Of a stretch of DNA of 14,290 nucleotides, positions 1-6,372 are shown in pieces. Numbering within the stretch: position 1 is the first letter of the stretch; the number at the start of each line of letters is the position of its first letter. The stretch spans positions 1 through 14,290 of the forward strand of contig JACQXL010000006.1 in assembly GCA_016208805.1 (NCBI GenBank). The letters are read 5' to 3'. Made by a program: the position numbers and the translations under genes. This DNA is from Planctomycetota bacterium (lineage in GTDB: Bacteria; Planctomycetota; MHYJ01; JACQXL01). Under the pieces are notes generated by a model. The model was given only the letters and a program-made list of their open reading frames with translations, had not been told where the DNA came from and ran no database searches.

Positions 1-1
1 G

Positions 2-46
2 GTCATAGATGTCTATAACAACGGCGGGGCTTATACATCTGATTGA
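2..46 (+). CDS. C-terminal tail of an upstream gene (partial)
   Basis: The frame starting at base 2 reads VIDVYNNGGAYTSD and stops at TGA (44-46), about 65 bp before the next gene. The codons look like those of the neighbouring plus-strand genes, so this is probably the end of a protein that begins outside the window. Fourteen residues are too few to assign a family. It could be chance, since the opposite strand is also open here. Confidence 0.35.
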   Translation, partial: VIDVYNNGGAYTSD

Positions 47-54
47 GCGTAGCG

Positions 55-100
55 AACCACTGATTAACACAGATTAAGAAAACGGATTTACGCAGATTAA
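55..100. repeat. Interspersed GATTAA-type repeat (copy A)
   Basis: This stretch consists of CCACTGATTAACACAGATTA followed by related ACGGATTTACGCAGATTAA units. It belongs to the same family as copies at 2714-2763, 5109-5130, 8718-8756 and 9351-9390. It fills nearly all of the gap before the lipoprotein gene, and its final AGATTAAGGAG runs into the Shine-Dalgarno sequence of that gene. Confidence 0.6.
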
Positions 101-111
101 GGAGAAGAATT

Positions 112-1593
112 ATGTATAGATTATGGATGATATCTGGAATTATACTGACCTTGGTGCTGTCGGCCTGCGGGAGTGATAAGAAGTCTGATGCCGGCAGTAG
201 CAGCGCCGGAACGGTGGTGATTGTCGGCGAGGTCGGCACGGGCTACAGCGTGGTCTATGTCCCGCCCAAGAATATATTTGAGAAGTTCTGCTCTATTTTC
301 ACGCCGAATAAGGCGTTCGCCGCCTGGACCGGCGGGGGTGTAAATAAGGTTATTGCCATACAGGTGGAAGGCGGATACATAGGTTCGTATTTCATCCAGA
401 CCGCTAAAGAGGCAACCCTTGGCACAGACGGCAAATTCAGTCTATCGCTGGAAAAGGACAAGGACTGGATGCTTCTGCTGGTGGACACAACCGCCCCGAC
501 CGATAAAGAGAAATTCGTCGGTTATGTCTCGCTCAAGGTGGATGCGACCGATAATCTGCTGATGGTCCCGGCCACCACTGCATCATCGGGCACGCTCAAC
601 CTTGGCAAGGTTGATAAATCCGGCGACGAGGCAGTTTCCACCAATGCGGTCACGGCTACCAACTTTGCAATGACGGCCGATGGACTGATGGCGCTGGCCA
701 AGAACGATGAACTCTTCAAGGCCGTTAAGAACATCTTTATTAATTACAAGAACGGGACATATTACAATCTCAGGCCTGATTTTAAGTGGGAAGGACAATA
801 TAACAGTTTGAAGAACAATTTCCAGGATGCGGCGGCTTATAACTTTGTATCTTACCAGTTCCAACTTGATACCAATGACGGGTTAACACTAAATGATATC
901 TGTGATGCCGATGGCGGCGTACCGCTGAAACTGATGGAGTTATACCCGCCGGCCGACGTGCCGACCAACGGCGGCGCGATTACTTACAGCCCGACCGCGC
1001 CTCTGTCTAATTCTAATCTCCAGTCGCCGGCTCTCCGTGCAGATGGTTTAAGAGAAGTCTGGAGTTCCGGCAGTTCGGTGTTCTATGCCGGCGAGGGCAC
1101 CTATGACGGCGGCGCAACGTTGTCTTACAGTTGGGCTTCCCGTATGTTAACCGGAACCGTCCCGGCCGGATACTGGACCTATAAGATTGGCGGCGTTACC
1201 AAGGGCGAATTTGATTGCGCCGTGGCCACGCCGCTCACCACCGATTTCAAGATTAAGGGCTTTGTGCCGGTGATTAGGGTTAATACCGATGCCACTGATA
1301 AAATCACTTCTGTTGATGTCAAATGGTATACATTGAGCGGGACAAGTTATACTGAGGTTACGGATACCAGCGCGCTTAAATACCTCATCAGCGCCGATAT
1401 GTCTATCGGGAACCAGTATGGCGGCACAAGGAAGACTGATAAACTAACGTTTGACTCCACGATGTCGTCTGCCACGCCGACGATGACCTGGTATTTCGGC
1501 ACGGCCGGCAGCGACCCGGCCCAGCAGGCCGAGAGTTTTATGATATTCTACAGCATCGGCGGGGTCGGCCACTTCTTTGAGTGGTTCAGGTAA
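112..1593 (+). CDS. Large secreted lipoprotein of unknown function
   Basis: The 493-residue product starts with a short charged N-terminus, a hydrophobic core and the lipobox LSAC with Cys19, so it should be cleaved by signal peptidase II and lipid-anchored. AAGGAG at 99-104 lies 7 bases before the ATG and supports this start. After a Ser/Gly/Asp-rich linker (residues 20-35), residues about 80-190 are beta-rich, with a GTDGKFSLSLEKDKDWMLLL stretch and a GTLNLGKV turn. This resembles the carboxypeptidase-regulatory-like (beta-sandwich) domains of surface lipoproteins. The remaining 300 residues are rich in Thr, Gly, Asp and aromatics and show no catalytic motif I recognise. It is probably a surface-exposed structural or binding lipoprotein. 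No strong hairpin terminator follows the stop codon. Confidence 0.85.
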   Translation: MYRLWMISGIILTLVLSACGSDKKSDAGSSSAGTVVIVGEVGTGYSVVYVPPKNIFEKFCSIFTPNKAFAAWTGGGVNKVIAIQVEGGYIGSYFIQTAKEATLGTDGKFSLSLEKDKDWMLLLVDTTAPTDKEKFVGYVSLKVDATDNLLMVPATTASSGTLNLGKVDKSGDEAVSTNAVTATNFAMTADGLMALAKNDELFKAVKNIFINYKNGTYYNLRPDFKWEGQYNSLKNNFQDAAAYNFVSYQFQLDTNDGLTLNDICDADGGVPLKLMELYPPADVPTNGGAITYSPTAPLSNSNLQSPALRADGLREVWSSGSSVFYAGEGTYDGGATLSYSWASRMLTGTVPAGYWTYKIGGVTKGEFDCAVATPLTTDFKIKGFVPVIRVNTDATDKITSVDVKWYTLSGTSYTEVTDTSALKYLISADMSIGNQYGGTRKTDKLTFDSTMSSATPTMTWYFGTAGSDPAQQAESFMIFYSIGGVGHFFEWFR

Positions 1594-1668
1594 AATTGTC
1601 AAATTTGATTTTTAACGCTCTGCTCCCTACAGGGTACCTAAGAGAGCCATTCCAGATACTACCCTGAA

Positions 1669-1930
1669 CCGTTCCCGGATAGCCCTTGAGCCGTTCAGGG
1701 AATTATCCGCCTATGTTGCCGGAACTACGACTGACGGCTCGTAGAAATAGACGGGGCCGTTCAGGGAAGCCCCCGCCACCATTGCCGGAACTACCCTTGA
1801 CCGTTGTGGGAACTACCCGCAACCGTTGCTGGAACTACCCCCGACCGTTACGGGAACACCCCGCAACCGTTGCTGGAACTACGCCGAGCCGTTCCCGGAA
1901 CTACCCCCAACGGCTCCAGGAACTATAGGT
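1669..1930. repeat. Degenerate 22-bp tandem array (about 12 units)
   Basis: Units start near 1669, 1691, 1715, 1735, 1757, 1780, 1801, 1823, 1845, 1867, 1889 and 1911. The five from 1801 to 1910 are exactly 22 bp each; earlier units vary between 20 and 24 bp. Each begins CCGTT (or a variant), continues to GGAACTAC and ends in a C-rich stretch. The part GTTNCNGGAAC is a near palindrome, perfect (GTTCC-C-GGAAC) at 1891-1901. Units are contiguous with no spacers, so this is not a CRISPR array. The core (ACTACCC, then ACCGT) is shared with the array at 10281-10370. Confidence 0.85.
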
Positions 1931-1957
1931 GGGGGTATCAGGGGGATAGGGAGGGGG
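1931..1957 (+). other. Potential G-quadruplex motif
   Basis: Four G-runs (5, 5, 3 and 5 Gs) are separated by loops of 5, 3 and 1 bases, which fits the G3+N1-7 folding pattern. They lie at the end of the 22-bp array. An imperfect hairpin with arms GGGGT and ACCCC follows directly. Whether it folds, and what it might do between convergent genes, cannot be told from sequence. Confidence 0.4.
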
Positions 1958-2080
1958 TATGGCCACCCCTTTCCAGCCCAAAAATCGTCTGTTTTGGGGT
2001 AATTCGTGCGCAGTTGAGACGGAATAGCCATAAGATTTTGAGGGATAAAATCTGACTTTTGGCAGGTAAGGATAAAATTA

Positions 2081-2098
2081 GGGTTGACAGTCAAGCCC
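2081..2098 (-). terminator. Weak intrinsic-terminator-like hairpin
   Basis: Read on the minus strand, GGGCTTGA and TCAACCC pair around a CTG loop with one bulged C, followed by TAATTTTATC. It lies 43 bp past the stop of the DUF366-like gene, where the minus-strand transcript should end. The stem is short and the T-tract is interrupted, so the call is tentative. Confidence 0.3.
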
Positions 2099-2141
2099 AA
2101 ATTTAACTTTGGCGGATGTTCGCCCCCGTCCGAATCCCGAC

Positions 2142-2705
2142 TCATCTAACCCAGTTGGTCTTATAGCGCGCCTGTTTGATGCCGTCCATTTCGGCAATAT
2201 ACCTGCGTATTACTTCCAGCCCGAATGGCCTGGGTTCTATTTGATAGTCTTTCAGCCCTTTTGTTTTGACCGGCGTGCCGCGGCTGTCTATATTTATCCC
2301 GAAGTGAATCTTGGTGGAAACAGGCCTGACGGTCGCGATGGAAATGGATAATTTACAGGCGCCGTCGTATAAATCATCGCCAATACGTTTGAGTCTGGAT
2401 TCCCCCGTGCGGGGGAATGACATAAAAGAATCCTTTACAATGCAGGCGAATAATCGCTGGCGCAGGATGGCGCGTTCCAAGTCCGTCTCAAAATGCTCTA
2501 TGATAAAATGTAACATCAGCCGGCTGTAGATTTTGCTCTTGTGGCGTTTGTCTTCCTCGTCCACCATCTTGTCAAACGGGATATTACAGCCGCCGATAAA
2601 GCCGACGATACTGTCGCCCTTGATGCCGAATTTCTTGTAGGCCCAGAGCGATTCTATCTGCGCGCCGTTATAATTGAGCCGTTGGGGAATGAATACAGAA
2701 AGCAT
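2142..2705 (-). CDS. DUF366-like conserved protein
   Basis: The 187-residue product resembles the DUF366 family of small uncharacterised proteins known from archaea and some bacteria. The basis is the N-terminal pattern NYNGAQIESLWAYKKFGIKGDSIVGFIG, the following MVDEED, and the C-terminal GLEVIRRYIAEMDGIKQARYKTNWVR. This is recognition from memory without a search. The family has no established biochemical role, so none is assigned. Residues 95-104 (MSFPRTGESR) are encoded by an interspersed palindromic repeat read in frame. The start is the first ATG after an interspersed repeat and has no visible Shine-Dalgarno sequence. The gene follows the restriction enzyme by 65 bp on the same strand and may be read from the same transcript. 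Confidence 0.7.
   Translation of the reverse strand: MLSVFIPQRLNYNGAQIESLWAYKKFGIKGDSIVGFIGGCNIPFDKMVDEEDKRHKSKIYSRLMLHFIIEHFETDLERAILRQRLFACIVKDSFMSFPRTGESRLKRIGDDLYDGACKLSISIATVRPVSTKIHFGINIDSRGTPVKTKGLKDYQIEPRPFGLEVIRRYIAEMDGIKQARYKTNWVR
2395..2422. repeat. Palindromic repeat inside the DUF366-like gene
   Basis: The sequence is CTGG, then the hairpin ATTCCCCC-GTGC-GGGGGAAT (2399-2418), then GACA. It matches the TCATTCCCGC...GCGGGAATCCAG element at 12949-12976, and its GTGC loop also occurs in the hairpin at 13181-13200. It is read in frame as residues 95-104 of the DUF366-like protein. Confidence 0.75.
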
Positions 2706-2713
2706 AGTTTAGA

Positions 2714-2763
2714 GCCACGGATTACACGGATTTAATCTGCGTTTATCTGTGTCCATCTGTGGC
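2714..2763. repeat. Interspersed GATTAA-type repeat (copy B)
   Basis: It is bounded by GCCAC and GTGGC and contains GGATTACACGGATTTAATC, then GTTTATCTGTGTCCATCTGT. It fills almost the whole gap between the restriction enzyme stop and the DUF366-like start. It is the longest copy of the family in the window. Confidence 0.7.
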
Positions 2764-2770
2764 CTGGGGT

Positions 2771-3484
2771 TTATGTTGTTCGTATAGACAATAAATTCTT
2801 TATAACCTCAAGTGCAGTCAAGATACTTTTGGCTCTCAGTGATTTATAATATTCAGGTTTGTGTATCGGCTTATCAACCTTTCTTTCGCCTTCCAACAGA
2901 GTAAGAATGTTTAAGTCAATATCAAAATATGAGAGTAATGTATGGGTGGACGGGCTTCCGTATTTTATACTATTCGTTGACGAGTAATCGCCGCCTAACT
3001 GGCTTTCTAATTGCAGTAAGACAAAGGATAAATCAGGATAGACCTGCTTGAATAAGGTAAAATCAACCAGGATTCTCTTAAGCATGGCATTTTCCGTATA
3101 TGCCTTGCATTCCATTGCCATCTTGAATTTCCCGTCTACATAGACATGAATATCGGTCTTGAGCGTATAGTAAAAATCCTTAATGTTATCTTTAATGTAT
3201 TTCTTAACTTCCGGGCTTTTGATTCTATTGAGATACATTTCATTTAAGGGGATTTTTACGGTCTGCTTTTCGGTTGATAATCTTTTGGGTCTATTGCCCA
3301 ATTCTGCCCAGGCAATTTCCACCAAACTCTTGCCTAAACTTTCAACCAGCATACCCTTGCCGGCCCTGATAATACCGCCATAGGCGCGGTCTTCTGAATC
3401 TTTTGCCTTTGAGTCAATGCCCTTAACCAGAAATTCATAGGCATTGATAAGCGATTGGACGCCCTTTGATGATTTCTTGCTCAT
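2771..3484 (-). CDS. Type II restriction endonuclease (putative)
   Basis: The 237-residue protein lies directly downstream of a DNA methyltransferase, with a 4-bp ATGA stop/start overlap (3481-3484) that implies translational coupling. Its centre reads KTDIHVYVDGKFKMAMECKAY. Asp111 followed 14 residues later by Glu125-Cys-Lys127 fits the D...ExK form of the PD-(D/E)XK nuclease core, after an N-terminal helix with Glu48 and Glu56. It would cut unmodified DNA at the site protected by its partner. I do not recognise the subfamily, so the recognition site is unknown. Codon use is A+T-rich compared with the flanking housekeeping genes, as is common for transferred restriction systems. Function rests mainly on context plus the ExK motif. 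Confidence 0.7.
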   Translation of the reverse strand: MSKKSSKGVQSLINAYEFLVKGIDSKAKDSEDRAYGGIIRAGKGMLVESLGKSLVEIAWAELGNRPKRLSTEKQTVKIPLNEMYLNRIKSPEVKKYIKDNIKDFYYTLKTDIHVYVDGKFKMAMECKAYTENAMLKRILVDFTLFKQVYPDLSFVLLQLESQLGGDYSSTNSIKYGSPSTHTLLSYFDIDLNILTLLEGERKVDKPIHKPEYYKSLRAKSILTALEVIKNLLSIRTT

Positions 3485-4479
3485 ACTGGCTGGAATAAAC
3501 TCGTTTCAATAGATGTTTTCTTGAGGCGGTCTTCGGCCTTTTTACAATATTCGCCTGAAATATCAATGCCGATATATTTACGGGAGAGTTTTTTAGCCAT
3601 AGCGGTAGTTGTTCCGGCGCCATTGAAAGGGTCTAAGGCCACATCGTCTTGATAACTGAATAGTTTCAGCAGCCGTGTTATCAGTTCTTCCGGGAACATC
3701 GCCGGATGCCCGAATTCCTTCATATTTCTTTCCGGCGCGATAACCCATTTGGCATAGACCCATTTCTTAAACTCATCGCCTATAATATCAATCTTGTTAG
3801 ATGAACCGAACTTTTTATGAGAGACCTTACAGAATATTTCCACAAACTCCCATGTATATTTCAGGTAAGGCATACTCGGACTGCACCAACTCCCCCAGGC
3901 CGTATATTTGCAATTATAATTGTTCTTTTCCCAGAGAATCTCACCTTTCCAGAGAAGTCCGAGGTCTAACATTTGTTTAGAAATAATATGGTGGGTTGGG
4001 ATGTAATCTGAAAATAAGGGCTGGACATTGACACAAAACCTTCCGCCGGTCTTCAGCACTCTGGCGCATTCTGTCCAGACCTTATTTAGTTTGCCGAAAT
4101 AATCTTCCCATTTGACTGCGTCATTCTTATGGTCGTTATCATAATCCAATCCAAAATTGTAGGGCGGTGAGGTAATGATAATATCTATGGATCTATCCGG
4201 TATTTCTTTCAGGATTAACTCGCTATCGCCGCAGATAATCTTATTTGACCATTTAGACAAATCCACGGGTTTGTCAGGCGAATGATGAACGACTTGATAT
4301 TTAGTCCCGCCCCGAATAAACTCTTTTTCTATGCGGTTCTTGACCTTGCGTTCTTTCTGAAGCAACTTATTATCAGGGTAATGATTGGGCTTGAACGAAA
4401 CGGCTTCCTCTTTTACTAAATGTTTCTTGGGCTTTCTCGTTTTATACTTTAGTGAGTGAGAGAGTCCTCTTTTCATCAT
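3481..4479 (-). CDS. Site-specific DNA methyltransferase, beta class
   Basis: The 332-residue enzyme should transfer a methyl group from S-adenosylmethionine to an amino group of adenine (N6) or cytosine (N4). Catalytic motif IV, TSPPYN (103-108), precedes SAM-binding motif I, DPFNGAGTT (283-291), which is the beta-class order. AWGSW at 194-198 and HPAMFPEEL at 258-266 are typical of the family. TSPPY favours N4-cytosine but does not exclude N6-adenine. Residues 1-60 form a very basic extension. GAGGT (4488-4492) lies 8 bases before the ATG and overlaps the stop of the upstream lipoprotein gene. A second ATG follows immediately. The local composition is low: 3781-3840 has 17 G or C in 60, against 34 in 60 at 5761-5820 in the amidase gene. 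Confidence 0.9.
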   Translation of the reverse strand: MMKRGLSHSLKYKTRKPKKHLVKEEAVSFKPNHYPDNKLLQKERKVKNRIEKEFIRGGTKYQVVHHSPDKPVDLSKWSNKIICGDSELILKEIPDRSIDIIITSPPYNFGLDYDNDHKNDAVKWEDYFGKLNKVWTECARVLKTGGRFCVNVQPLFSDYIPTHHIISKQMLDLGLLWKGEILWEKNNYNCKYTAWGSWCSPSMPYLKYTWEFVEIFCKVSHKKFGSSNKIDIIGDEFKKWVYAKWVIAPERNMKEFGHPAMFPEELITRLLKLFSYQDDVALDPFNGAGTTTAMAKKLSRKYIGIDISGEYCKKAEDRLKKTSIETSLFQPV

Positions 4480-4485
4480 ATCAGA

Positions 4486-5064
4486 TTACCTCAATGTTTC
4501 TTTCCATTTCTCCCAGGCCTTGATATCTTTGCCGAAGTCCTGTTTGGTGAGTGTTTTTAGTGATTGTAATGCGGCATAGGCCACGCCCGGGCTGACATCC
4601 TCAAGGTGGTGAATCAAGCCGTCAACTGCTTTGGAGTCTCCAATTTTACCCAGTGATTGCGCTGTGCTTCTGCGTACCTCTGAAGAGGTATCGTCTTCAA
4701 GGGTTTTGAGTAACGGTGTCACGGCTGAAGTATCGCCTATTTCGCCCAGCGCCACGGCCGCATCCTGGCGGACATACGGGCTGGGGTCGGCCAGCGCCTT
4801 AATCAATGCCGGTGTGCCTTCTTTATAATTGAATTTGCCTACATAGCGTGCGGCCAGCGCCCGAACCAACGGGTCCGGGTCATCCGTCACCAGTTCGGCA
4901 TATAGTTTGAGATACTTTGATACGTCGCCGGACCGGGCCGATTTCATCAGCCACTGGTGGCGTAAATCAGGGTCGGTGGAGGAAATAGACGGCTTGGGCG
5001 AGGAACAGGAAAACATACTCACCGCAGAGACGCAGAGAGCGCAGAGATAGACATTTAGTTTCAT
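4486..5064 (-). CDS. HEAT-repeat lipoprotein
   Basis: The 192-residue product has a lipobox MFSC with Cys20 as the predicted lipid anchor. Residues 62-175 hold about four HEAT or PBS-lyase-like helical repeats with the usual DPDPLVRALAARYVG, DPSPYVRQDAAVALGEIGD and SSEVRRSTAQSLGKIGD signatures, ending in LTKQDFGKDIKAWEKW. Such proteins are protein-protein scaffolds; the partner here is unknown. The hydrophobic core of the signal peptide (residues 6-15, YLCALCVSAV) is encoded by an interspersed repeat. There is no Shine-Dalgarno sequence, and a promoter at 5078-5105 would give a leader of only about 7 bases. The gene is followed after 6 bp by the methyltransferase, so this promoter probably also drives the restriction-modification pair. 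Confidence 0.85.
   Translation of the reverse strand: MKLNVYLCALCVSAVSMFSCSSPKPSISSTDPDLRHQWLMKSARSGDVSKYLKLYAELVTDDPDPLVRALAARYVGKFNYKEGTPALIKALADPSPYVRQDAAVALGEIGDTSAVTPLLKTLEDDTSSEVRRSTAQSLGKIGDSKAVDGLIHHLEDVSPGVAYAALQSLKTLTKQDFGKDIKAWEKWKETLR
5021..5047. repeat. GCAGAGA-type repeat encoding part of a signal peptide
   Basis: On the plus strand it reads ACCGCAGAGACGCAGAG followed by AGCGCAGAGA, a GCAGAGA-type dispersed motif of a kind common in metagenome-assembled genomes. On the minus strand it is read as residues 6-15 of the HEAT lipoprotein. No other copy occurs in this window, so its repeat status rests on internal periodicity and on general knowledge of this motif. Confidence 0.6.
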
Positions 5065-5077
5065 ATTTATTATTTAT

Positions 5078-5105
5078 AGTCTATTAATTGAGAAGGATAT
5101 GTCAA
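5078..5105 (-). promoter_or_regulatory. Predicted sigma70-type promoter for the HEAT/R-M operon
   Basis: On the minus strand a perfect -35 TTGACA (5100-5105) is followed after 16 bp by TAGACT (5078-5083), which matches four of six -10 positions. Transcription would start near 5071, only about 7 bases before the ATG. That agrees with the lack of a Shine-Dalgarno sequence. TATAAA further downstream would need a 21-bp spacer and is less likely. Confidence 0.4.
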
Positions 5106-5108
5106 GGT

Positions 5109-5130
5109 TTAATCCGTGAAATCCGTGGCT
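5109..5130. repeat. Interspersed GATTAA-type repeat (copy C, short)
   Basis: TTAATCCGTGAAATCCGTGG followed by C matches the right half of the copy at 8718-8756. It begins 7 bp past the amidase stop codon and sits just upstream of the predicted promoter of the HEAT lipoprotein. Confidence 0.65.
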
Positions 5131-5136
5131 GGGATT

Positions 5137-6183
5137 TTACTTGGTGAAGCGGTCGGTCTGGCCGACCTCTGTCCCGTATGAAAGGATGGCCTTGGATAAT
5201 CTTTCGGCTATTTCCTGGCGGTATGATTCATCGGCCATATGACGGGATACTTTCTTATTGGAGATAAAATCCATTTCCACCAGCAGGGCCGGGCACTCGC
5301 TTTGCTTGATGACCCGGAAGTTTGCCTTTCGGATACCGCGGTCGTCGGTCGGCAGTTTACGGAACGATTTCTTGATTTCCCGCGCCAATTCCATAGTCTG
5401 CGTTTCGTATTCGTCTTTCAACAGATACGAAAGCATCTTGCGGGCGTCCTTATCAATCGGTTCGGGGGTGCCGATTTTATCGGCCGTAACCGCCGGGGTA
5501 GAGCCGTTCTTGTCCGGGCAATAATAAATCTCAAAGCCCTGAACAGATGAATCGGCCGACCAGTTGGAATGGATTGAAATGAACAGGTCCGGGTGTTCGC
5601 GGTTGGCGATATCGGCCCGGCGCTGGAGGTCTTCGTTCAGGTTGGCCGAGAGCGAGACATCCCGTTCGCGGGTCATTATCACCTTGATGTCTTCCTGCTC
5701 CAGCAATTTCTTGAGCCGTTTAGCCACGTCCAGGTTAATATCCTTCTCCAGGAGTCCGTTTTTGCCTTTAGCGCCGCGGAAATCGCCGCCGTGGCCCGGG
5801 TCAATCACTATCTTCTTCAAACCGTGCCGGGTTTTGTCTTTAGTTGTCGTCTCGTCTTCCTGATGCGGTTGCAGGAGGACCGTTTCCACTTTAGGCACAT
5901 CGCGCTCGGAGATGGCCAGTTCGCCGTTGACCGTGCCGAGCCGGTCGTTAAGAACCGTCAATTTCTCGTTAATCAGGATACTGGACATCCCCGGTGCGGC
6001 GATGATGGAGTAGCCGTTGCCGGAAAATATCTCCCGGCCGGTCAGCGTATCCTTCTCGTGCCGGAGATTGTATTTCTCAGCCAGTTGGGTGATAGCAATG
6101 TAAGTGATATTCTCCACGGCCGGCGTGAACTGACCCGTAAATAATATGATTGATGCTAACGCAACAAACAGTGTCTTTCGCAT
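5137..6183 (-). CDS. N-acetylmuramoyl-L-alanine amidase (Amidase_3), periplasmic
   Basis: The 348-residue protein should be a zinc amidase that cleaves the amide bond between MurNAc and the stem peptide of peptidoglycan. Residues 1-22 look like a Sec signal peptide. Residues about 28-100 resemble the small copper-amine-oxidase-N-like domain often found before such catalytic domains. The Amidase_3 domain runs from KIVIDPGHGG (about 124) to the end. Expected zinc ligands are His131, Glu146 and His205 (SIHSN), with catalytic Glu303 in LLVEMDF. It is the same family as E. coli AmiA/B/C, but I do not assign a paralogue. GAGG (6189-6192) lies 5 bases before the ATG, and a good promoter is visible upstream. 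Confidence 0.92.
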   Translation of the reverse strand: MRKTLFVALASIILFTGQFTPAVENITYIAITQLAEKYNLRHEKDTLTGREIFSGNGYSIIAAPGMSSILINEKLTVLNDRLGTVNGELAISERDVPKVETVLLQPHQEDETTTKDKTRHGLKKIVIDPGHGGDFRGAKGKNGLLEKDINLDVAKRLKKLLEQEDIKVIMTRERDVSLSANLNEDLQRRADIANREHPDLFISIHSNWSADSSVQGFEIYYCPDKNGSTPAVTADKIGTPEPIDKDARKMLSYLLKDEYETQTMELAREIKKSFRKLPTDDRGIRKANFRVIKQSECPALLVEMDFISNKKVSRHMADESYRQEIAERLSKAILSYGTEVGQTDRFTK

Positions 6184-6203
6184 ATATACCTCATCGGATT
6201 CTT

Positions 6204-6231
6204 ATTATAAAATCTTGAGTATCTTTGTTAA
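6204..6231 (-). promoter_or_regulatory. Predicted promoter of the amidase gene
   Basis: On the minus strand TTAACA (6226-6231, five of six -35 matches) and a perfect TATAAT (6204-6209) are separated by 16 bp. The transcript would start near 6197 and just include the Shine-Dalgarno sequence before the ATG at 6183. Confidence 0.55.
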
Positions 6232-6275
6232 ATATGATTTGGTGTAGTTCTATTGAGATCATTTGTTTTCCCTCG

Positions 6276-6361
6276 TGTCATTGCGAGGAACGAACGAAGT
6301 GAGCGACGAAGCAATCTCGAAACCGAGTAGATTGCCACGCCCTGACGGGCTCGCAATGACA
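6276..6361. repeat. MITE-like palindromic element, 86 bp
   Basis: It is bounded by perfect 12-bp inverted repeats, TGTCATTGCGAG (6276-6287) and CTCGCAATGACA (6350-6361). The inside contains GAAGCAATCT and AGATTGCCACG arms, so the whole element can fold into one long hairpin. This TCATTGCGAG...CAATGA element type is widely dispersed in bacterial and metagenome genomes. It carries no gene. It ends 11 bp before the ATG of the next gene, in a divergent promoter region. Confidence 0.85.
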
Positions 6362-6372
6362 TAAAAGATAAT

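Larger units (their letters stand above)
1594..2141. other. Convergent intergenic region, no gene
   Basis: This 548-bp gap separates two genes that point towards each other. It holds a degenerate 22-bp tandem array (1669-1930), a G-run cluster followed by a short GGGGT/ACCCC hairpin (1931-1970), and a weak terminator-like hairpin (2081-2098). I see nothing else in 1594-1668 or 1971-2080. Open frames here coincide with the tandem array, whose 22-base unit changes reading frame at each copy, so they are not treated as genes. Confidence 0.7.

Noticed and set aside
1594..1620. Terminator after the first lipoprotein gene
   Set aside because: TCAAATTTGA followed by TTTTT is a palindrome without a loop and is too A+T-rich to form a stable stem.
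1669..1930. Possible CRISPR array
   Set aside because: Units are contiguous with no unique spacers and no Cas genes are nearby. The same applies to 10281-10370.
1686..2055. Overlapping plus-strand open frames encoding Arg/Pro/Thr-rich repeats
   Set aside because: They fall on the 22-bp tandem array. The unit is not a multiple of three and varies in length, there is no ribosome binding site, and the predicted proteins are low-complexity products of the repeat.
5593..6144. Plus-strand open frame of 183 codons
   Set aside because: It is opposite the amidase gene, which has a signal peptide and all zinc-ligand motifs; high G+C third positions explain the open antisense frame.
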